Shown here: positions 7,106-15,136 of the stretch, piece by piece
Layout of the letters: the number at the start of each line of letters is the position of its first letter
Numbering within the stretch: the stretch's first letter is position 1
Notes under the pieces: generated by a model
The model's input: only the letters and a program-made list of their open reading frames with translations
The model's database searches: none
Told to the model about the DNA's origin: nothing
Origin: an uncultured Agathobaculum sp.
Lineage (GTDB): Bacteria > Bacillota > Clostridia > Oscillospirales > Butyricicoccaceae
NCBI GenBank assembly: GCA_934504345.1
Contig: CAKSVR010000016.1
Span: 1-42,695 of the forward strand
Direction of reading: 5' to 3'
DNA length: 42,695 nucleotides
Translations under genes and position numbers: made by a program

Positions 7106-7942
7106 TCACGCGAACCGCCACCGTATGGAATACGTTGCCTCGTACTCGCCGCGATACCCGGACAGCGGCCGCGAAAACCGCAGCTCGAGCGGCGCAGCGG
7201 CCGGTTTGGAGGATTGCATCCGTTCGTTTGGCGAAATGTGTATCTCGCGTGCCACCTCCATCTGGGTGCGGCCCTCGAAAAACCGCAGACGGATGATGCG
7301 GCGTTCACGGTCGTTCAGGCTGTGCAGCGCATCGCGCAGCGCGATACCGGCCAGCCAGTTGTCATCCGTGTTCTTCGTGTCGCCGACCTGATCCATCACG
7401 CAGACGGTTTCCGTGCCGTCGTGGAACACGGGCTCGAACAGCGATACCGGGTCAAGGATGGCATCGAGCGCCAGCACGACCTCCTCCTTGGGAACATTCA
7501 TCAGCCTGGCCAGCTCCACGATGTCAGGCTCACGCTGGTGCTCGCGCACGAACGCCTCCTTGGCCTGCAAAGCGCGGTAGGCCGTGTCGCGCAGGCTGCG
7601 CGATACCCGCATGGCGCTGTTGTCGCGCAGATAGCGGCGTATCTCACCGATGATCATGGGCACGGCGTAGGTCGAAAAACGCACGCCGAGCTCGGTGTTG
7701 AAGTGGTCGATGGATTTCATCAGGCCGATGCAGCCCACCTGAAACAGATCGTCCGGCGATTCGCCGCGGCCCTGAAACCGCTGGACAACGCTCAGCACCA
7801 GCCGCAGATTGCCGCGGATGAGCTCGTCGCGCGCCTGCTTGTCGCCCGCAGCGGTCTTTTTGAGCAGCTCGTCTGTTTTTTTCGCGGAGAGCACCGGCAG
7901 CCCGGATGTATTCACACCGCAGATCTCTACTTTTGTCTGCAT
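7106..7942 (-). CDS. sigG: SigG-like sporulation RNA polymerase sigma factor lacking the region 4.2 recognition helix
   Basis: A 278-residue sigma-70-family protein. The N-terminal KVEICGVNTSGLPVLS is the hallmark of SigG, the late forespore factor. Regions 2.1-2.4 (NLRLVLSVVQRF, DDLFQVGCIGLMKSIDHF, RFSTYAVPMIIGEIRRYLRD) and region 3 (VSRSLRDTAYRALQ; DPVSLFEPVF) are well preserved, as is the first part of region 4 (LNDRERRIIRLRFFEGRTQM, then EVAREIHIS). After IHIS, where SigG normally continues QAQVSRLEK, this protein has an unrelated 41-residue tail that starts PNERMQSSKPAAAP. Neither other frame restores the expected helix. AGGAGGG lies nine bases before the ATG at 7942. The product may be inactive or altered in promoter choice. 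It stands alone, without the usual spoIIGA-sigE neighbours. Confidence 0.85.
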   Translation of the reverse strand: MQTKVEICGVNTSGLPVLSAKKTDELLKKTAAGDKQARDELIRGNLRLVLSVVQRFQGRGESPDDLFQVGCIGLMKSIDHFNTELGVRFSTYAVPMIIGEIRRYLRDNSAMRVSRSLRDTAYRALQAKEAFVREHQREPDIVELARLMNVPKEEVVLALDAILDPVSLFEPVFHDGTETVCVMDQVGDTKNTDDNWLAGIALRDALHSLNDRERRIIRLRFFEGRTQMEVAREIHISPNERMQSSKPAAAPLELRFSRPLSGYRGEYEATYSIRWRFA

Positions 7943-8114
7943 AATCAAATCCCTCCTGTTGTTCGCTCTGTGAGGTGTCCTATCAGGATTTTCCCCGCGT
8001 TCCCGTCAAATATACCGACGAAATATTTTGCAGGCGGCCGTGCTTCGACAGATTTCGCGCCCGGCTTGTGATAGGGGAGCGGACGGACTGTTTTTCGGTA
8101 TGGGAAATTCCCTC

Positions 8115-8144
8115 TTGTGGGATGAGGGGAAATGGGTGTATAAT
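8115..8144 (+). promoter_or_regulatory. promoter of pta
   Basis: TTGTGG (8115-8120), an 18-base spacer and TATAAT (8139-8144), 67 bases before the pta start codon. Confidence 0.6.
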
Positions 8145-8211
8145 ACAGTCAAGAGAATGCCTGTTTGCGGCAAAAATCGCATACAGGATAGAAAACGAAG
8201 GAGAATGCAAT

Positions 8212-9222
8212 ATGTTTGAAAATCTGATTGCAGCACTCAAGGCTGACAAGCGCAAGATCGTATTCACCGAGGGCCCGGATGCCCGTATCCTCGAGGCGGC
8301 TGCCCGCCTGAAGAAGGACGGCCTGATGGATTCCATTCTGGTCGGCAACGTTGACGAGGTAAAGGCTGCTGCTGCAAAGGGCGGCTTTGACATCGAGGGC
8401 ATGGAGATCGTCGATCCGGCTACCTATCCGGAGATGGATGCCATGGTAGCCAAGATGGTAGAGCTCCGCAAGGGCAAGATGAGCGAGGAGGACTGCCGCG
8501 CTGCACTGTCCAAGGGCAACTACTTCGGCACCATGCTCGTTAAGATGGGCAAGGCTGACGCTCTGCTCGGCGGCGCTACCTACTCCACCGCTGACACGGT
8601 TCGTCCGGCGCTCCAGCTCATCAAGACCAAGCCGGGCGCACACCTCGTAAGCTCCTGCTTTATTCTGGTCCGCGAGAAGGACGGCGTAGAGGAGAAGCTG
8701 GCGATGGGCGACTGCGCGATCAACATCGACTATCCGGATTCTGTCGATAAGGAAGGCAACGTAACCCTGAAGGGCAGCCAGAAGCTGGCTGAGGTTGCTA
8801 TCGAAACCGCAAACACCGCAAAGGCTTTCGGCATCGACCCGAAGGTTGCCGTTCTGTCCTTCTCCACCAAGGGCTCCGGCAAGGGCGGCACGGTTGCTCT
8901 GTCCCGCGAGGCTACCGAGTACGCCAAGGAGATGAACCCGGAGCTGGCGATCGACGGCGAGCTGCAGTTTGATGCTGCTGTATCTCCGGTCGTTGCTGCT
9001 ACCAAGTGCAAGGGCTCTCCGGTCGCTGGTCAGGCCAACACCTTTATCTTCCCGTCCATCGAGGCTGGCAACATCGGCTACAAGATCGCTCAGCGTCTGG
9101 GCGGCTACGCTGCTTACGGTCCGATCCTGCAGGGTCTGAACGCGCCGATCAACGATCTGTCCCGCGGCTGCAACGCTGACGAGGTTTACCAGATGGCGAT
9201 CATCACCGCTGGCCTGAAGTAA
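8212..9222 (+). CDS. pta: phosphate acetyltransferase
   Basis: A 336-residue cytoplasmic enzyme that interconverts acetyl-CoA plus phosphate and acetyl phosphate plus CoA. With acetate kinase it makes ATP during fermentation; no ackA is visible nearby. The sequence is a full-length short-form Pta: an N-terminal KIVFTEGPDARILEAA, a middle GGATYSTADTVRPALQLI, VLSFSTKGSG, DGELQFDAAVSPVVAATK, and the C-terminal ANTFIFPSIEAGNIGYKIAQ with GPILQGLNAPINDLSRG. All are characteristic of the PTA_PTB family. The ATG at 8212 follows GAAGGAG, and upstream in-frame codons are untranslated leader. A phosphotransbutyrylase is less likely given the length and these motifs. A strong terminator follows. Confidence 0.96.
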   Translation: MFENLIAALKADKRKIVFTEGPDARILEAAARLKKDGLMDSILVGNVDEVKAAAAKGGFDIEGMEIVDPATYPEMDAMVAKMVELRKGKMSEEDCRAALSKGNYFGTMLVKMGKADALLGGATYSTADTVRPALQLIKTKPGAHLVSSCFILVREKDGVEEKLAMGDCAINIDYPDSVDKEGNVTLKGSQKLAEVAIETANTAKAFGIDPKVAVLSFSTKGSGKGGTVALSREATEYAKEMNPELAIDGELQFDAAVSPVVAATKCKGSPVAGQANTFIFPSIEAGNIGYKIAQRLGGYAAYGPILQGLNAPINDLSRGCNADEVYQMAIITAGLK

Positions 9223-9253
9223 TCTCGGCACAGTACACATAATTGCATAATCG

Positions 9254-9296
9254 AACCCGCCGACGTGAAAAGTGAATCGCGTCGGCGGGTTTTGTT
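9254..9296 (+). terminator. intrinsic terminator of pta
   Basis: AACCCGCCGACG (9254-9265) pairs perfectly with CGTCGGCGGGTT (9280-9291), followed by TTGTTTT. Confidence 0.88.
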
Positions 9297-9318
9297 TTAC
9301 CGGTGAGGAGGAATGCAC

Positions 9319-9741
9319 ATGAAACGCAGGATAACAGCGGTTGTTGCAGCGATTCTGGTTTGCTGCGCGGTATATCTGCTCGTGCCGTATGCGCCCATGC
9401 CGAATGCGGAGGAGATTGCACAGGTGCAGGTTTTTTGTGTCTACATCGGTGACACGGCTGTGGACATCACAGACAAAGTGGATACAGATGCGGTGCGTGA
9501 GCTGCTCCCGCAGGTCAGGGCACGGCGCTTTCCCAATCGATGGCATGGAATGCGGGAATCGGGGGAATACCGATACGAGATTCGGGTGCTCTATGGGGAA
9601 AAGGAACTGTGCCTCAATATAGGCGGCGAAAATTATGTGTATGAGGTATCGGATCCGGCACCGCGGATACATTACCTGTCCAAACGGGAGGGTGTTTCGG
9701 ATAAATTGACCGCGCTTTGCGAGGATGCGATGGAGCAGTAA
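9319..9741 (+). CDS. small membrane-anchored extracytoplasmic protein of unknown function
   Basis: A 140-residue protein with a basic start (MKRR), one hydrophobic segment at about residues 7-24 (TAVVAAILVCCAVYLLV), and a soluble remainder that should lie outside the membrane. There is no lipobox of usual form. The rest has alternating strands (YRYEIRVLYGEKELCLNIGG) and no recognisable catalytic motif. GAGGAGG seven bases before the ATG at 9319 favours it over an ATG two codons earlier. In size and plan it resembles the protein at 29673-30113: an N-terminal helix, a TD..R.LL-type middle, then a strand-rich end. Any relation is weak. I do not recognise a family. Confidence 0.75.
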   Translation: MKRRITAVVAAILVCCAVYLLVPYAPMPNAEEIAQVQVFCVYIGDTAVDITDKVDTDAVRELLPQVRARRFPNRWHGMRESGEYRYEIRVLYGEKELCLNIGGENYVYEVSDPAPRIHYLSKREGVSDKLTALCEDAMEQ

Positions 9742-10244
9742 AGCCGTTTTGGAAAACGGGAAACGTGCCGCACGCGCGGCGGGCGCAAAGAGGGAGGGAC
9801 ACCTACGGTTTCCCTCCCTCTTTGAACTCCTGCCTTTCCCTTTGGTGCGACCTCGCGAACGGGCCTAACGGCCCTACTTCATAGGTAACTCGCATAAAGA
9901 AACGGTATCGGCTCACGTTTTCCGCATTGTCGCGGCGTTATCGCGGCAGATTGCACAGGTTTTGCGTAAATACTGTCGCAGACCGTTAACGGCTTGAGCG
10001 TAGCCGAAAAAGGAATGGTCGGCGTTAAGCCGAGCCTATGAATTGGTAACGGTACTGCCGTTCTTTTTTCGGTCCCACCTCTATGTAGGAACGCTTGCGT
10101 TCCGTCGCTCCGAGGTATCCCAAAGGGAAAGTTGGAGTCCCAAGAGGATAGAAAACCGTAGGTTGTCTATCCTTTTGGCCCCGCGCGGGAGCGCCGTTCC
10201 GCAGAGCGCAAAACCAAAAGGACTGACCTGCTGGTCAGTCCTTT
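9742..10244. other. 500-base non-coding stretch rich in hairpins
   Basis: No convincing gene. It contains a bidirectional terminator hairpin at 9787-9823 (AAAGAGGGAGGGA / TCCCTCCCTCTTT, perfect 13 bp). A short stem with T-run lies at 10048-10069 (AACGG / CCGTT, then CTTTTTT). A nested structure follows: ACCTC 10077-10081 with GAGGT 10112-10116 enclosing GGAACGC 10088-10094 with GCGTTCC 10097-10103. A long hairpin lies at 10140-10178 (CCAAGAGGATAG / CTATCCTTTTGG). A terminator for the minus-strand gene closes the region. The density of structure suggests one or more non-coding RNAs, but I recognise no known family. Confidence 0.45.
9787..9823. terminator. intrinsic terminator downstream of the small membrane-anchored protein gene
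   Basis: AAAGAGGGAGGGA (9787-9799) and TCCCTCCCTCTTT (9811-9823) form a perfect 13-bp stem. It is 45 bases after the stop codon of the gene ending at 9741. Confidence 0.7.
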
Positions 10245-10245
10245 T
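10216..10245 (-). terminator. intrinsic terminator of the SLOG-family gene
   Basis: AAAAGGACTGACC and GGTCAGTCCTTTT form a perfect 13-bp stem with a 4-base loop. It touches the stop codon of the minus-strand gene at 10245 and is symmetric enough to act on both strands. Confidence 0.8.
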
Positions 10246-10760
10246 CACAGCAGCGAAAGCTGCCCGTCCGCGAGATTGACGATCTTCAGTCCGCTCTGCT
10301 CGGCCATATGCACGGTCTGTGCCGTACCGCCCGACCGTCCATCATAGTAACAGATGAGCCTTGACGATGCATCCACCATGAACCGGTTGCGTGCGGCAAA
10401 GCACCCCGCGTGATAGCTCCGCGAGAGCGCATACACCTTGTCTGCGGCGAGCAGGCAGCGATTGAACCGGCGCTTCCACTCGAGCGGGAACCGGTCGGCC
10501 TGCCCGTCGAACGGCACGGCGCACAGCAGCTGCACGGACAGCGTTTTCCGCGCCCGCAGCACCGCTTCGGCGGCCCACAGGTCGAACCCGGTGGACATCC
10601 CCGAGAGGAATCGTGTGCAGCCGTCAAACGCCGCCTCTGCGATGGCGGCATCGAGCGCCGCGAACAGCGCGCGCGCGGCGGGCTCGTCCTCGTTCTGGAA
10701 CGGCATTTTTTCGATCCGGTAGCCGGAAAAACAACAGGTCACACTGCACAGGTCTGCCAT
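10245..10760 (-). CDS. SLOG-family (DUF1273/YpsA-like) Rossmannoid protein
   Basis: A 171-residue soluble protein. It opens CCFSGYRIEKMPF, matching the SGYRP-type first motif of the DUF1273/YpsA branch of the SLOG superfamily. FLSGMSTGFDLWAAEAVL, the glycine-containing nucleotide-binding loop and helix, follows, then LLCAVPFDGQ, a W..RF segment, and YYDGRSGGTAQTV near the end (the usual YDG..GGT motif). SLOG proteins bind nucleotides or nucleotide-derived ligands; the role of stand-alone members in Bacillota (YpsA in cell division) is only partly known. GGAGGGAG in front of the ATG at 10760 sets the start. It shares a back-to-back promoter region with the YihY-type gene. Confidence 0.85.
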   Translation of the reverse strand: MADLCSVTCCFSGYRIEKMPFQNEDEPAARALFAALDAAIAEAAFDGCTRFLSGMSTGFDLWAAEAVLRARKTLSVQLLCAVPFDGQADRFPLEWKRRFNRCLLAADKVYALSRSYHAGCFAARNRFMVDASSRLICYYDGRSGGTAQTVHMAEQSGLKIVNLADGQLSLL

Positions 10761-10799
10761 GATGCTCCCTCCAATCAGAACAAATGTTCTATTTCTATC

Positions 10800-10858
10800 A
10801 GTATACAATAAGTGAGTTCAAAACGCAAGTTGTAAATTGTCCCAAAAGCTGATATGAT
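10800..10858. promoter_or_regulatory. back-to-back divergent promoters
   Basis: On the minus strand, TTGCGT (10828-10823), 17 bases and TATACT (10805-10800) drive the SLOG gene. On the plus strand, TTGTAA (10830-10835), 17 bases and TATGAT (10853-10858) drive the YihY-type gene. The two -35 boxes are one base apart, so polymerases would compete. Confidence 0.6.
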
Positions 10859-10899
10859 AAGAACAGCAGATTCTTTTCGAACCAAGAGGGAGGAACGCG

Positions 10900-11748
10900 A
10901 TGAACGGTCAAAACCGATGGCTGTATCTCATCAAACGTATGGTCTACCGCTTTTTCGATGACGGCATCCCGCAGTCGGCGGCAGAGCTTTCGTATTTTCT
11001 GCTGTTTTCCATGTTCCCGCTGCTGATGTTCGTCAACTCCATTCTCGCACGGCTCGATCTGTCCATCGAAGGCATCAGGCCGGCGCTGGAAATGCTGCCC
11101 AAGAGCTTGCAGCAGCTCATTAACGGCTATCTCCAGCAGCTTTCCGGCACGCCGTCGTTCAGTCCGATGATCGTCGGGCTGGGCCTGACACTGTATTTCC
11201 TGTCCCGCGCGGTGCGCTCGATGATGCGTACGGTCAACGACATTTACCACATCGAGGTTTCACGCGGCAAGGTGCTGGATGTGCTCATTTCGTTCGGCAT
11301 CACGGCGGGCTTCCTCGTGTCTGTGGTGTGCAGCTTTGTGCTCGTTGTCGCGGGACGCACCATCATCCGCATCGTACCGAAATATCTGCCCGTTCCGGCG
11401 CCGGTGATGGATGCGCTGCACGATGCCAGCTTTTGGGTGATGATCGCATTCATTTTTGTGTTCCTGATGCTGTTCAACCGGGTCGTGCCCAACCTGCATC
11501 TCAAGTTCCGGGAGGTCTGGCCGGGCGCGCTGTTCTCACTGACGGCATGGGTGCTGGTTTCACTGGGATTTTCGTTCTATGTGGATAACATGGCGCGGTA
11601 TTCCGTGCTGTACGGCTCGCTGGCGGCTATTATCGTGCTGATGCTGTGGCTGTATATCGTCAGCATGATCCTTTTGATGGGCCCGCAGCTCAATCACACA
11701 CTGGTCGTGATGCGGCTGTACCGGCTGGAGAACGAAAAGCATTTATAA
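10900..11748 (+). CDS. YihY/BrkB-family inner-membrane protein
   Basis: A 282-residue integral membrane protein with about six hydrophobic segments. Family features are visible: a first helix preceded by QSAAELSYFLLFSMFPLLMF (the AAxLSYYxLLSLFPLL-type motif of YihY/BrkB), a central SRAVRSMMRTVNDIYHI segment, and the late VLYGSLAAIIVLMLWLYIVS, the SxYGslaavi.llLwlY block that marks the family. Function is unsettled; it was once wrongly named ribonuclease BN, and members are now treated as transporters or envelope proteins. GAGGGAGGA in front of ATG 10900 supports the start. A flavoprotein gene follows after 66 bases on the same strand, with a small hairpin (CAGTGCG/CGCACTG, 11768-11785) between them. 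Confidence 0.9.
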   Translation: MNGQNRWLYLIKRMVYRFFDDGIPQSAAELSYFLLFSMFPLLMFVNSILARLDLSIEGIRPALEMLPKSLQQLINGYLQQLSGTPSFSPMIVGLGLTLYFLSRAVRSMMRTVNDIYHIEVSRGKVLDVLISFGITAGFLVSVVCSFVLVVAGRTIIRIVPKYLPVPAPVMDALHDASFWVMIAFIFVFLMLFNRVVPNLHLKFREVWPGALFSLTAWVLVSLGFSFYVDNMARYSVLYGSLAAIIVLMLWLYIVSMILLMGPQLNHTLVVMRLYRLENEKHL

Positions 11749-11814
11749 GTTCAATATTCGTCAAAAACAGTGCGGACGCGCACTGAAAATAGAGAAAACA
11801 CGGAGGAAAAGGAT

Positions 11815-12441
11815 ATGAAAATTGTAGCGATCAACGGTTCGCCGCGCAAGGACGGCAACTGCGCCCAGATGCTCGAGGTGCTCGGCAAGGTGCTGGCGCA
11901 GGAGGGCATCGAGTTCGAGGTTTGCCAGCCGGGCGCAAAGGTACACCCGTGCATGGCGTGCTATCACTGTCTGGACAACGGCACGCTGCGCTGCGTGCAG
12001 GATGACGACGGCGTGAACGACATCATCGCCAAGTGCATCGAGGCGGACGGCATCGTGCTGGCCTCTCCGGTGTACCACGGCGGCATCGCGGGCGGCATGA
12101 AGTGCGTGCTCGACCGTCTGGTGCTGGCGGCAGGCTGCGGCGATAACAAGCTGAAGCACAAGGTCGGTGCGGCGCTGTGTACGCTGCGCCGTTCGGGCGG
12201 CATGGAAACCTACCAGCAGCTGCTCGGCACGATCAACACGATGGAGATGGTGCTCGTCACCTCGGACTACTGGAACGCCGTACACGGTGCGGACAAGGGC
12301 GAGGCGATGCAGGACATCGAGGGCGTGGAGGTCATCGAGAAGCTGGGCCGCAACATCGCATGGATGCTCAAGGTGATCGACAAGGCCGGCATCGAGCCGC
12401 CGGAGAGTCACCCGCGCACGATGATGAACTTCATCCGCTGA
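11815..12441 (+). CDS. NADPH-dependent FMN reductase / flavodoxin-family flavoprotein
   Basis: A 208-residue cytoplasmic flavoprotein. It begins MKIVAINGSPRKDGNCAQML, the phosphate-binding loop of the NADPH-dependent FMN reductase fold. HPCMACYHCLDNGTLRCVQDDD supplies a CxxCxxC-like cluster as in iron-sulfur flavoproteins. ADGIVLASPVYHGGIAGGMKC, the usual SPVYxxxxxxxxK loop at the flavin edge, follows. It probably passes electrons to an unknown acceptor such as a quinone, an azo compound or a metal centre. The start has GGAGGAAAAGG in front. It may be co-transcribed with the YihY-type gene, and a terminator follows at 12481. Confidence 0.9.
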   Translation: MKIVAINGSPRKDGNCAQMLEVLGKVLAQEGIEFEVCQPGAKVHPCMACYHCLDNGTLRCVQDDDGVNDIIAKCIEADGIVLASPVYHGGIAGGMKCVLDRLVLAAGCGDNKLKHKVGAALCTLRRSGGMETYQQLLGTINTMEMVLVTSDYWNAVHGADKGEAMQDIEGVEVIEKLGRNIAWMLKVIDKAGIEPPESHPRTMMNFIR

Positions 12442-12480
12442 TCTGTCCGGTATCCGCCGAACAAGAATTGTATAGTCGGA

Positions 12481-12514
12481 AAAGGCACAACGCGAAAAAC
12501 GTTGTGCCTTTTTG
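12481..12514 (+). terminator. intrinsic terminator of the flavoprotein gene
   Basis: AAAGGCACAACG pairs with CGTTGTGCCTTT, followed by further T residues. Confidence 0.85.
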
Positions 12515-12630
12515 TGCATCAGATTATCATTTTTATGGGCATATCCTGCACAGATGTTGATTTGTGCGAAAAAATTCACGAATTGTTAACGAAACAGTGC
12601 AAAATTTGTCATGTAAACGAGGGTGGATTC

Positions 12631-12639
12631 TGCTACAAT
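12631..12639 (+). promoter_or_regulatory. extended -10 promoter element of the citrate synthase gene
   Basis: TGCTACAAT (12631-12639) is an extended -10 box 38 bases before the start codon. No well-spaced -35 box is visible, which suits an extended -10 promoter or an activated one. Confidence 0.4.
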
Positions 12640-12676
12640 AAATGTATCAGACAATCATCAAAAGGGAGGCAGGACA

Positions 12677-14044
12677 ATGACACCGGAACACGATATTTTA
12701 CAGGTTACGCCGCGCGTGGAGGCGCTGGCGGCACTATGCCGCTCGAACAGCAGCATCGATGCAGAGCTGTACCGGCAGTATGATGTCAAGCGCGGTCTGC
12801 GCGATGTGAACGGACAGGGCGTGCTGGCGGGACTGACCAACATTTCGGACATCATCTCGCGCAAAGAGCGGGACGGGAAAATGGTGCCCTGTGAGGGCGA
12901 GCTGTACTACCGCGGCATCCGCATTCAGGATCTGGTGCAGGGCTTTGTGCGGGACGGCCGCAAGGGCTACGAGGAAACCGCGTACCTGCTCCTGTTCGGC
13001 GAACTGCCGGATGCAAAGCGGCTGGGCGACTTCAAGGCGCTGCTGGCACAGGGCCGCACGCTGCCGACCAATTTCACCCGCGATGTCATCATGAAAGCAC
13101 CGACCCGCGACATGATGAACAGCCTGTCGCGCAGCGTGCTCACGCTGGCATCCTACGACAGCCACGCGGACGACATCAGCCTGCCCAATGTACTGCGGCA
13201 GTGCCTGATGCTCATTTCCGTGTTCCCGATGCTGGCGGTGTATTCCTATCACGCCTACAATCACTACGAGTGCGGCGGCAGTATGTATATCCACTACCCG
13301 TCGGACAGCCTTTCCACCGCCTCCAACTTTCTGCGGATGCTGCGCCCGGATATGCAGTACACGCCGCTGGAGGCCAGCGTGCTCGATCTCGCGCTCGTGC
13401 TGCACATGGAGCACGGCGGCGGCAACAATTCCTCGTTCACCACGCACGTTGTCACCTCGTCCGGCACGGATACCTATTCGGCCATCGCGGCGGCGCTCGG
13501 CTCGCTCAAGGGCCCGAAGCACGGCGGCGCGAACTACAAGGTCGTGCAGATGTTCGAGGACATGAAAAAGAGCATCACCGACACCGCAGACGAGCAGGCT
13601 GTCGCGGATTATCTCACCAAGCTGGTGCGGCGTGAGGCGTTCGACCAAAAGGGCCTCATTTACGGCATGGGTCACGCGGTTTACTCGATTTCCGACCCGC
13701 GCGCTAAGGTGTTCAAGACCTTTGTCGGCCAGCTGGCGCACGAAAAGGGCAGAGATGCGGATTTCGCGCTGTACTCGCTCGTAGAAGAGCTCGCGCCCAA
13801 GGTCATCGCACAGGAGCGCCACATCTACAAGGGCGTTTCCGCCAATGTGGATTTCTATTCGGGCTTTGTGTACTCCATGCTGGGCCTGCCGCCCGAGCTG
13901 TACACGCCGGTGTTCGCCATCGCGCGCATTGTCGGCTGGAGCGCCCACCGGCTGGAGGAGCTCATCAATACAGACAAGATCATCCGTCCGGCATACCGCT
14001 GTGTGCAGCCCGCCGAGCCGTATGTGTCGCTCAAGGAAAGATAA
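12677..14044 (+). CDS. citrate synthase
   Basis: A 455-residue enzyme that condenses acetyl-CoA with oxaloacetate to citrate. The catalytic regions are visible: the first histidine in LALVLHMEHGGGNNSSF, the signature GSLKGPKHGGANYKVV with the second histidine, GMGHAVYSISDPRAKVF, and the late aspartate in NVDFYSGFVYSMLGLP. The length and N-terminal extension match the citrate/2-methylcitrate synthase type common in Clostridia. The sequence does not settle citrate against 2-methylcitrate synthase, though no prp genes lie nearby. GGGAGGCAGGAC before ATG 12677 sets the start. In an anaerobe this would feed glutamate synthesis. No aconitase or isocitrate dehydrogenase gene is adjacent. Confidence 0.93.
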   Translation: MTPEHDILQVTPRVEALAALCRSNSSIDAELYRQYDVKRGLRDVNGQGVLAGLTNISDIISRKERDGKMVPCEGELYYRGIRIQDLVQGFVRDGRKGYEETAYLLLFGELPDAKRLGDFKALLAQGRTLPTNFTRDVIMKAPTRDMMNSLSRSVLTLASYDSHADDISLPNVLRQCLMLISVFPMLAVYSYHAYNHYECGGSMYIHYPSDSLSTASNFLRMLRPDMQYTPLEASVLDLALVLHMEHGGGNNSSFTTHVVTSSGTDTYSAIAAALGSLKGPKHGGANYKVVQMFEDMKKSITDTADEQAVADYLTKLVRREAFDQKGLIYGMGHAVYSISDPRAKVFKTFVGQLAHEKGRDADFALYSLVEELAPKVIAQERHIYKGVSANVDFYSGFVYSMLGLPPELYTPVFAIARIVGWSAHRLEELINTDKIIRPAYRCVQPAEPYVSLKER

Positions 14045-14062
14045 GCGAAAACTTCATAAAAT

Positions 14063-14108
14063 AAAGAACACAGGCATCGCAGAGAGAGCGGCGGTGCCTG
14101 TGTTCTTT
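14063..14108. terminator. bidirectional terminator between convergent genes
   Basis: AAAGAACACAGGCA (14063-14076) pairs perfectly with TGCCTGTGTTCTTT (14095-14108). It serves citrate synthase on the plus strand and the TIM-barrel gene on the minus strand. Confidence 0.85.
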
Positions 14109-14121
14109 CTATATGGAGCGT

Positions 14122-15051
14122 TTAGCCGATGTTGAGTGCCTCGCGCAGAACGTGCAGGCTGGCGAGGTGGCCGTCCAGCATGGACAGAGTCAGATCCTCC
14201 ATTTCGAGGGAGATCTCATCATTGTAGCCCGACATACGGACCACCGAGAAGAACTCCTTCCACCACTTGGCATCGTGTCCCGCGCCGACGGCAACATAGT
14301 TCCACGCGCGGCGTGCAAATGCATCGATAGGCTTGGTATCCAGCATACCGTTGGGCTGCCAGTAGCGGCGCTCCGGGCGCGAATCCTTGCCGTGGATATG
14401 GTAGATGGCGCCGTGTTCGCCGAGCACGCGGGCCGCCTCGATCGGGTCGCCGCCCATCCAGAACAGGTGGGACGGGTCGAGGTTCATGCCGATCATCGGG
14501 CCGACAGCCTCGCGCAGACGGAGCAGCGTTTCCGGGTTGTAGACGAGCTGCATACCGTGGTTCTCGAGCGCGATCTTCTCGATGCCGCAGTCCTCCGCCA
14601 TTTTGACGATGTTCTTCCATGCGGGGATGGCGACCTGATTCCACTGATAATCCAGAATATCCTGTGTTTCGGGCGGCCATGAGGTCGTGATCCAGACAGG
14701 CGTTTTATCGCCCGCACAGCCGGCCGGCAGACCGCTCATCATCACGATCTTCTTTACGCCGAGCTGCTGCGCCAGCTCGAATGTCTTTTTGGTAACATCC
14801 ATATCCTTCTCATACGCGAGCGGGTTGCCCGAGCAGTTCAGGGCGCACAGCTCGAGGCCCTTTGCGCGCATCGCATCGAACCATTTTTCGCGGGCGGTCT
14901 TGTCGCTCACCAGCAGGTCGAGGTCGCAGTGCGGCGCGCCCGACCAGTTGCCTGTGCCGATCTCGATGGCTGCGATTTTCTGCTCTACGCAGAAATCGAG
15001 CATCTGCTCATAGGGCATATCCAGCGTGCAGGTTTTGATAGCCAGCTTCAT
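14122..15051 (-). CDS. sugar phosphate isomerase/epimerase (xylose-isomerase-like TIM barrel)
   Basis: A 309-residue cytoplasmic TIM-barrel enzyme. Metal and substrate residues recognisable from the family are the glutamate of AAIEIGTGNWSG, the CDLDLL segment, NCSGNPLA, the glutamate and histidine of IALENHGMQLVYN, MNLDPSHLFWMGGDP, YHIHGKDSRP, and the closing glutamates of ISLEMEDLTLSM. LENHGMQLVYNPETLLRLRE is common in isomerases that work beside Gfo/Idh/MocA oxidoreductases on keto-sugars or inosose. Start 15051 has GAAGGAA in front; the upstream in-frame codons lack a ribosome binding site. The gene is divergent from the ABC importer and probably belongs to its regulon. The substrate is unknown. 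Confidence 0.87.
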   Translation of the reverse strand: MKLAIKTCTLDMPYEQMLDFCVEQKIAAIEIGTGNWSGAPHCDLDLLVSDKTAREKWFDAMRAKGLELCALNCSGNPLAYEKDMDVTKKTFELAQQLGVKKIVMMSGLPAGCAGDKTPVWITTSWPPETQDILDYQWNQVAIPAWKNIVKMAEDCGIEKIALENHGMQLVYNPETLLRLREAVGPMIGMNLDPSHLFWMGGDPIEAARVLGEHGAIYHIHGKDSRPERRYWQPNGMLDTKPIDAFARRAWNYVAVGAGHDAKWWKEFFSVVRMSGYNDEISLEMEDLTLSMLDGHLASLHVLREALNIG

Positions 15052-15106
15052 TTTCACATTCCTTCTCTCTTGTATGGTGCGGTGATTTTTTATTCGGTGT
15101 ACTGTA

Positions 15107-15136
15107 ATTTTACCACATTGTAACCTTTTCGTGCAA
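15107..15136 (-). promoter_or_regulatory. promoter of the TIM-barrel isomerase gene
   Basis: On the minus strand TTGCAC (15136-15131), an 18-base spacer and TAAAAT (15112-15107), 56 bases before the start codon. Between this promoter and 15312 I see nothing but AT-rich sequence. Confidence 0.5.

Noticed and set aside
12541..12630. Possible Rex (redox) operator before citrate synthase
   Set aside because: A TTGTTAA half-site is present, but the second half is missing at the required spacing.
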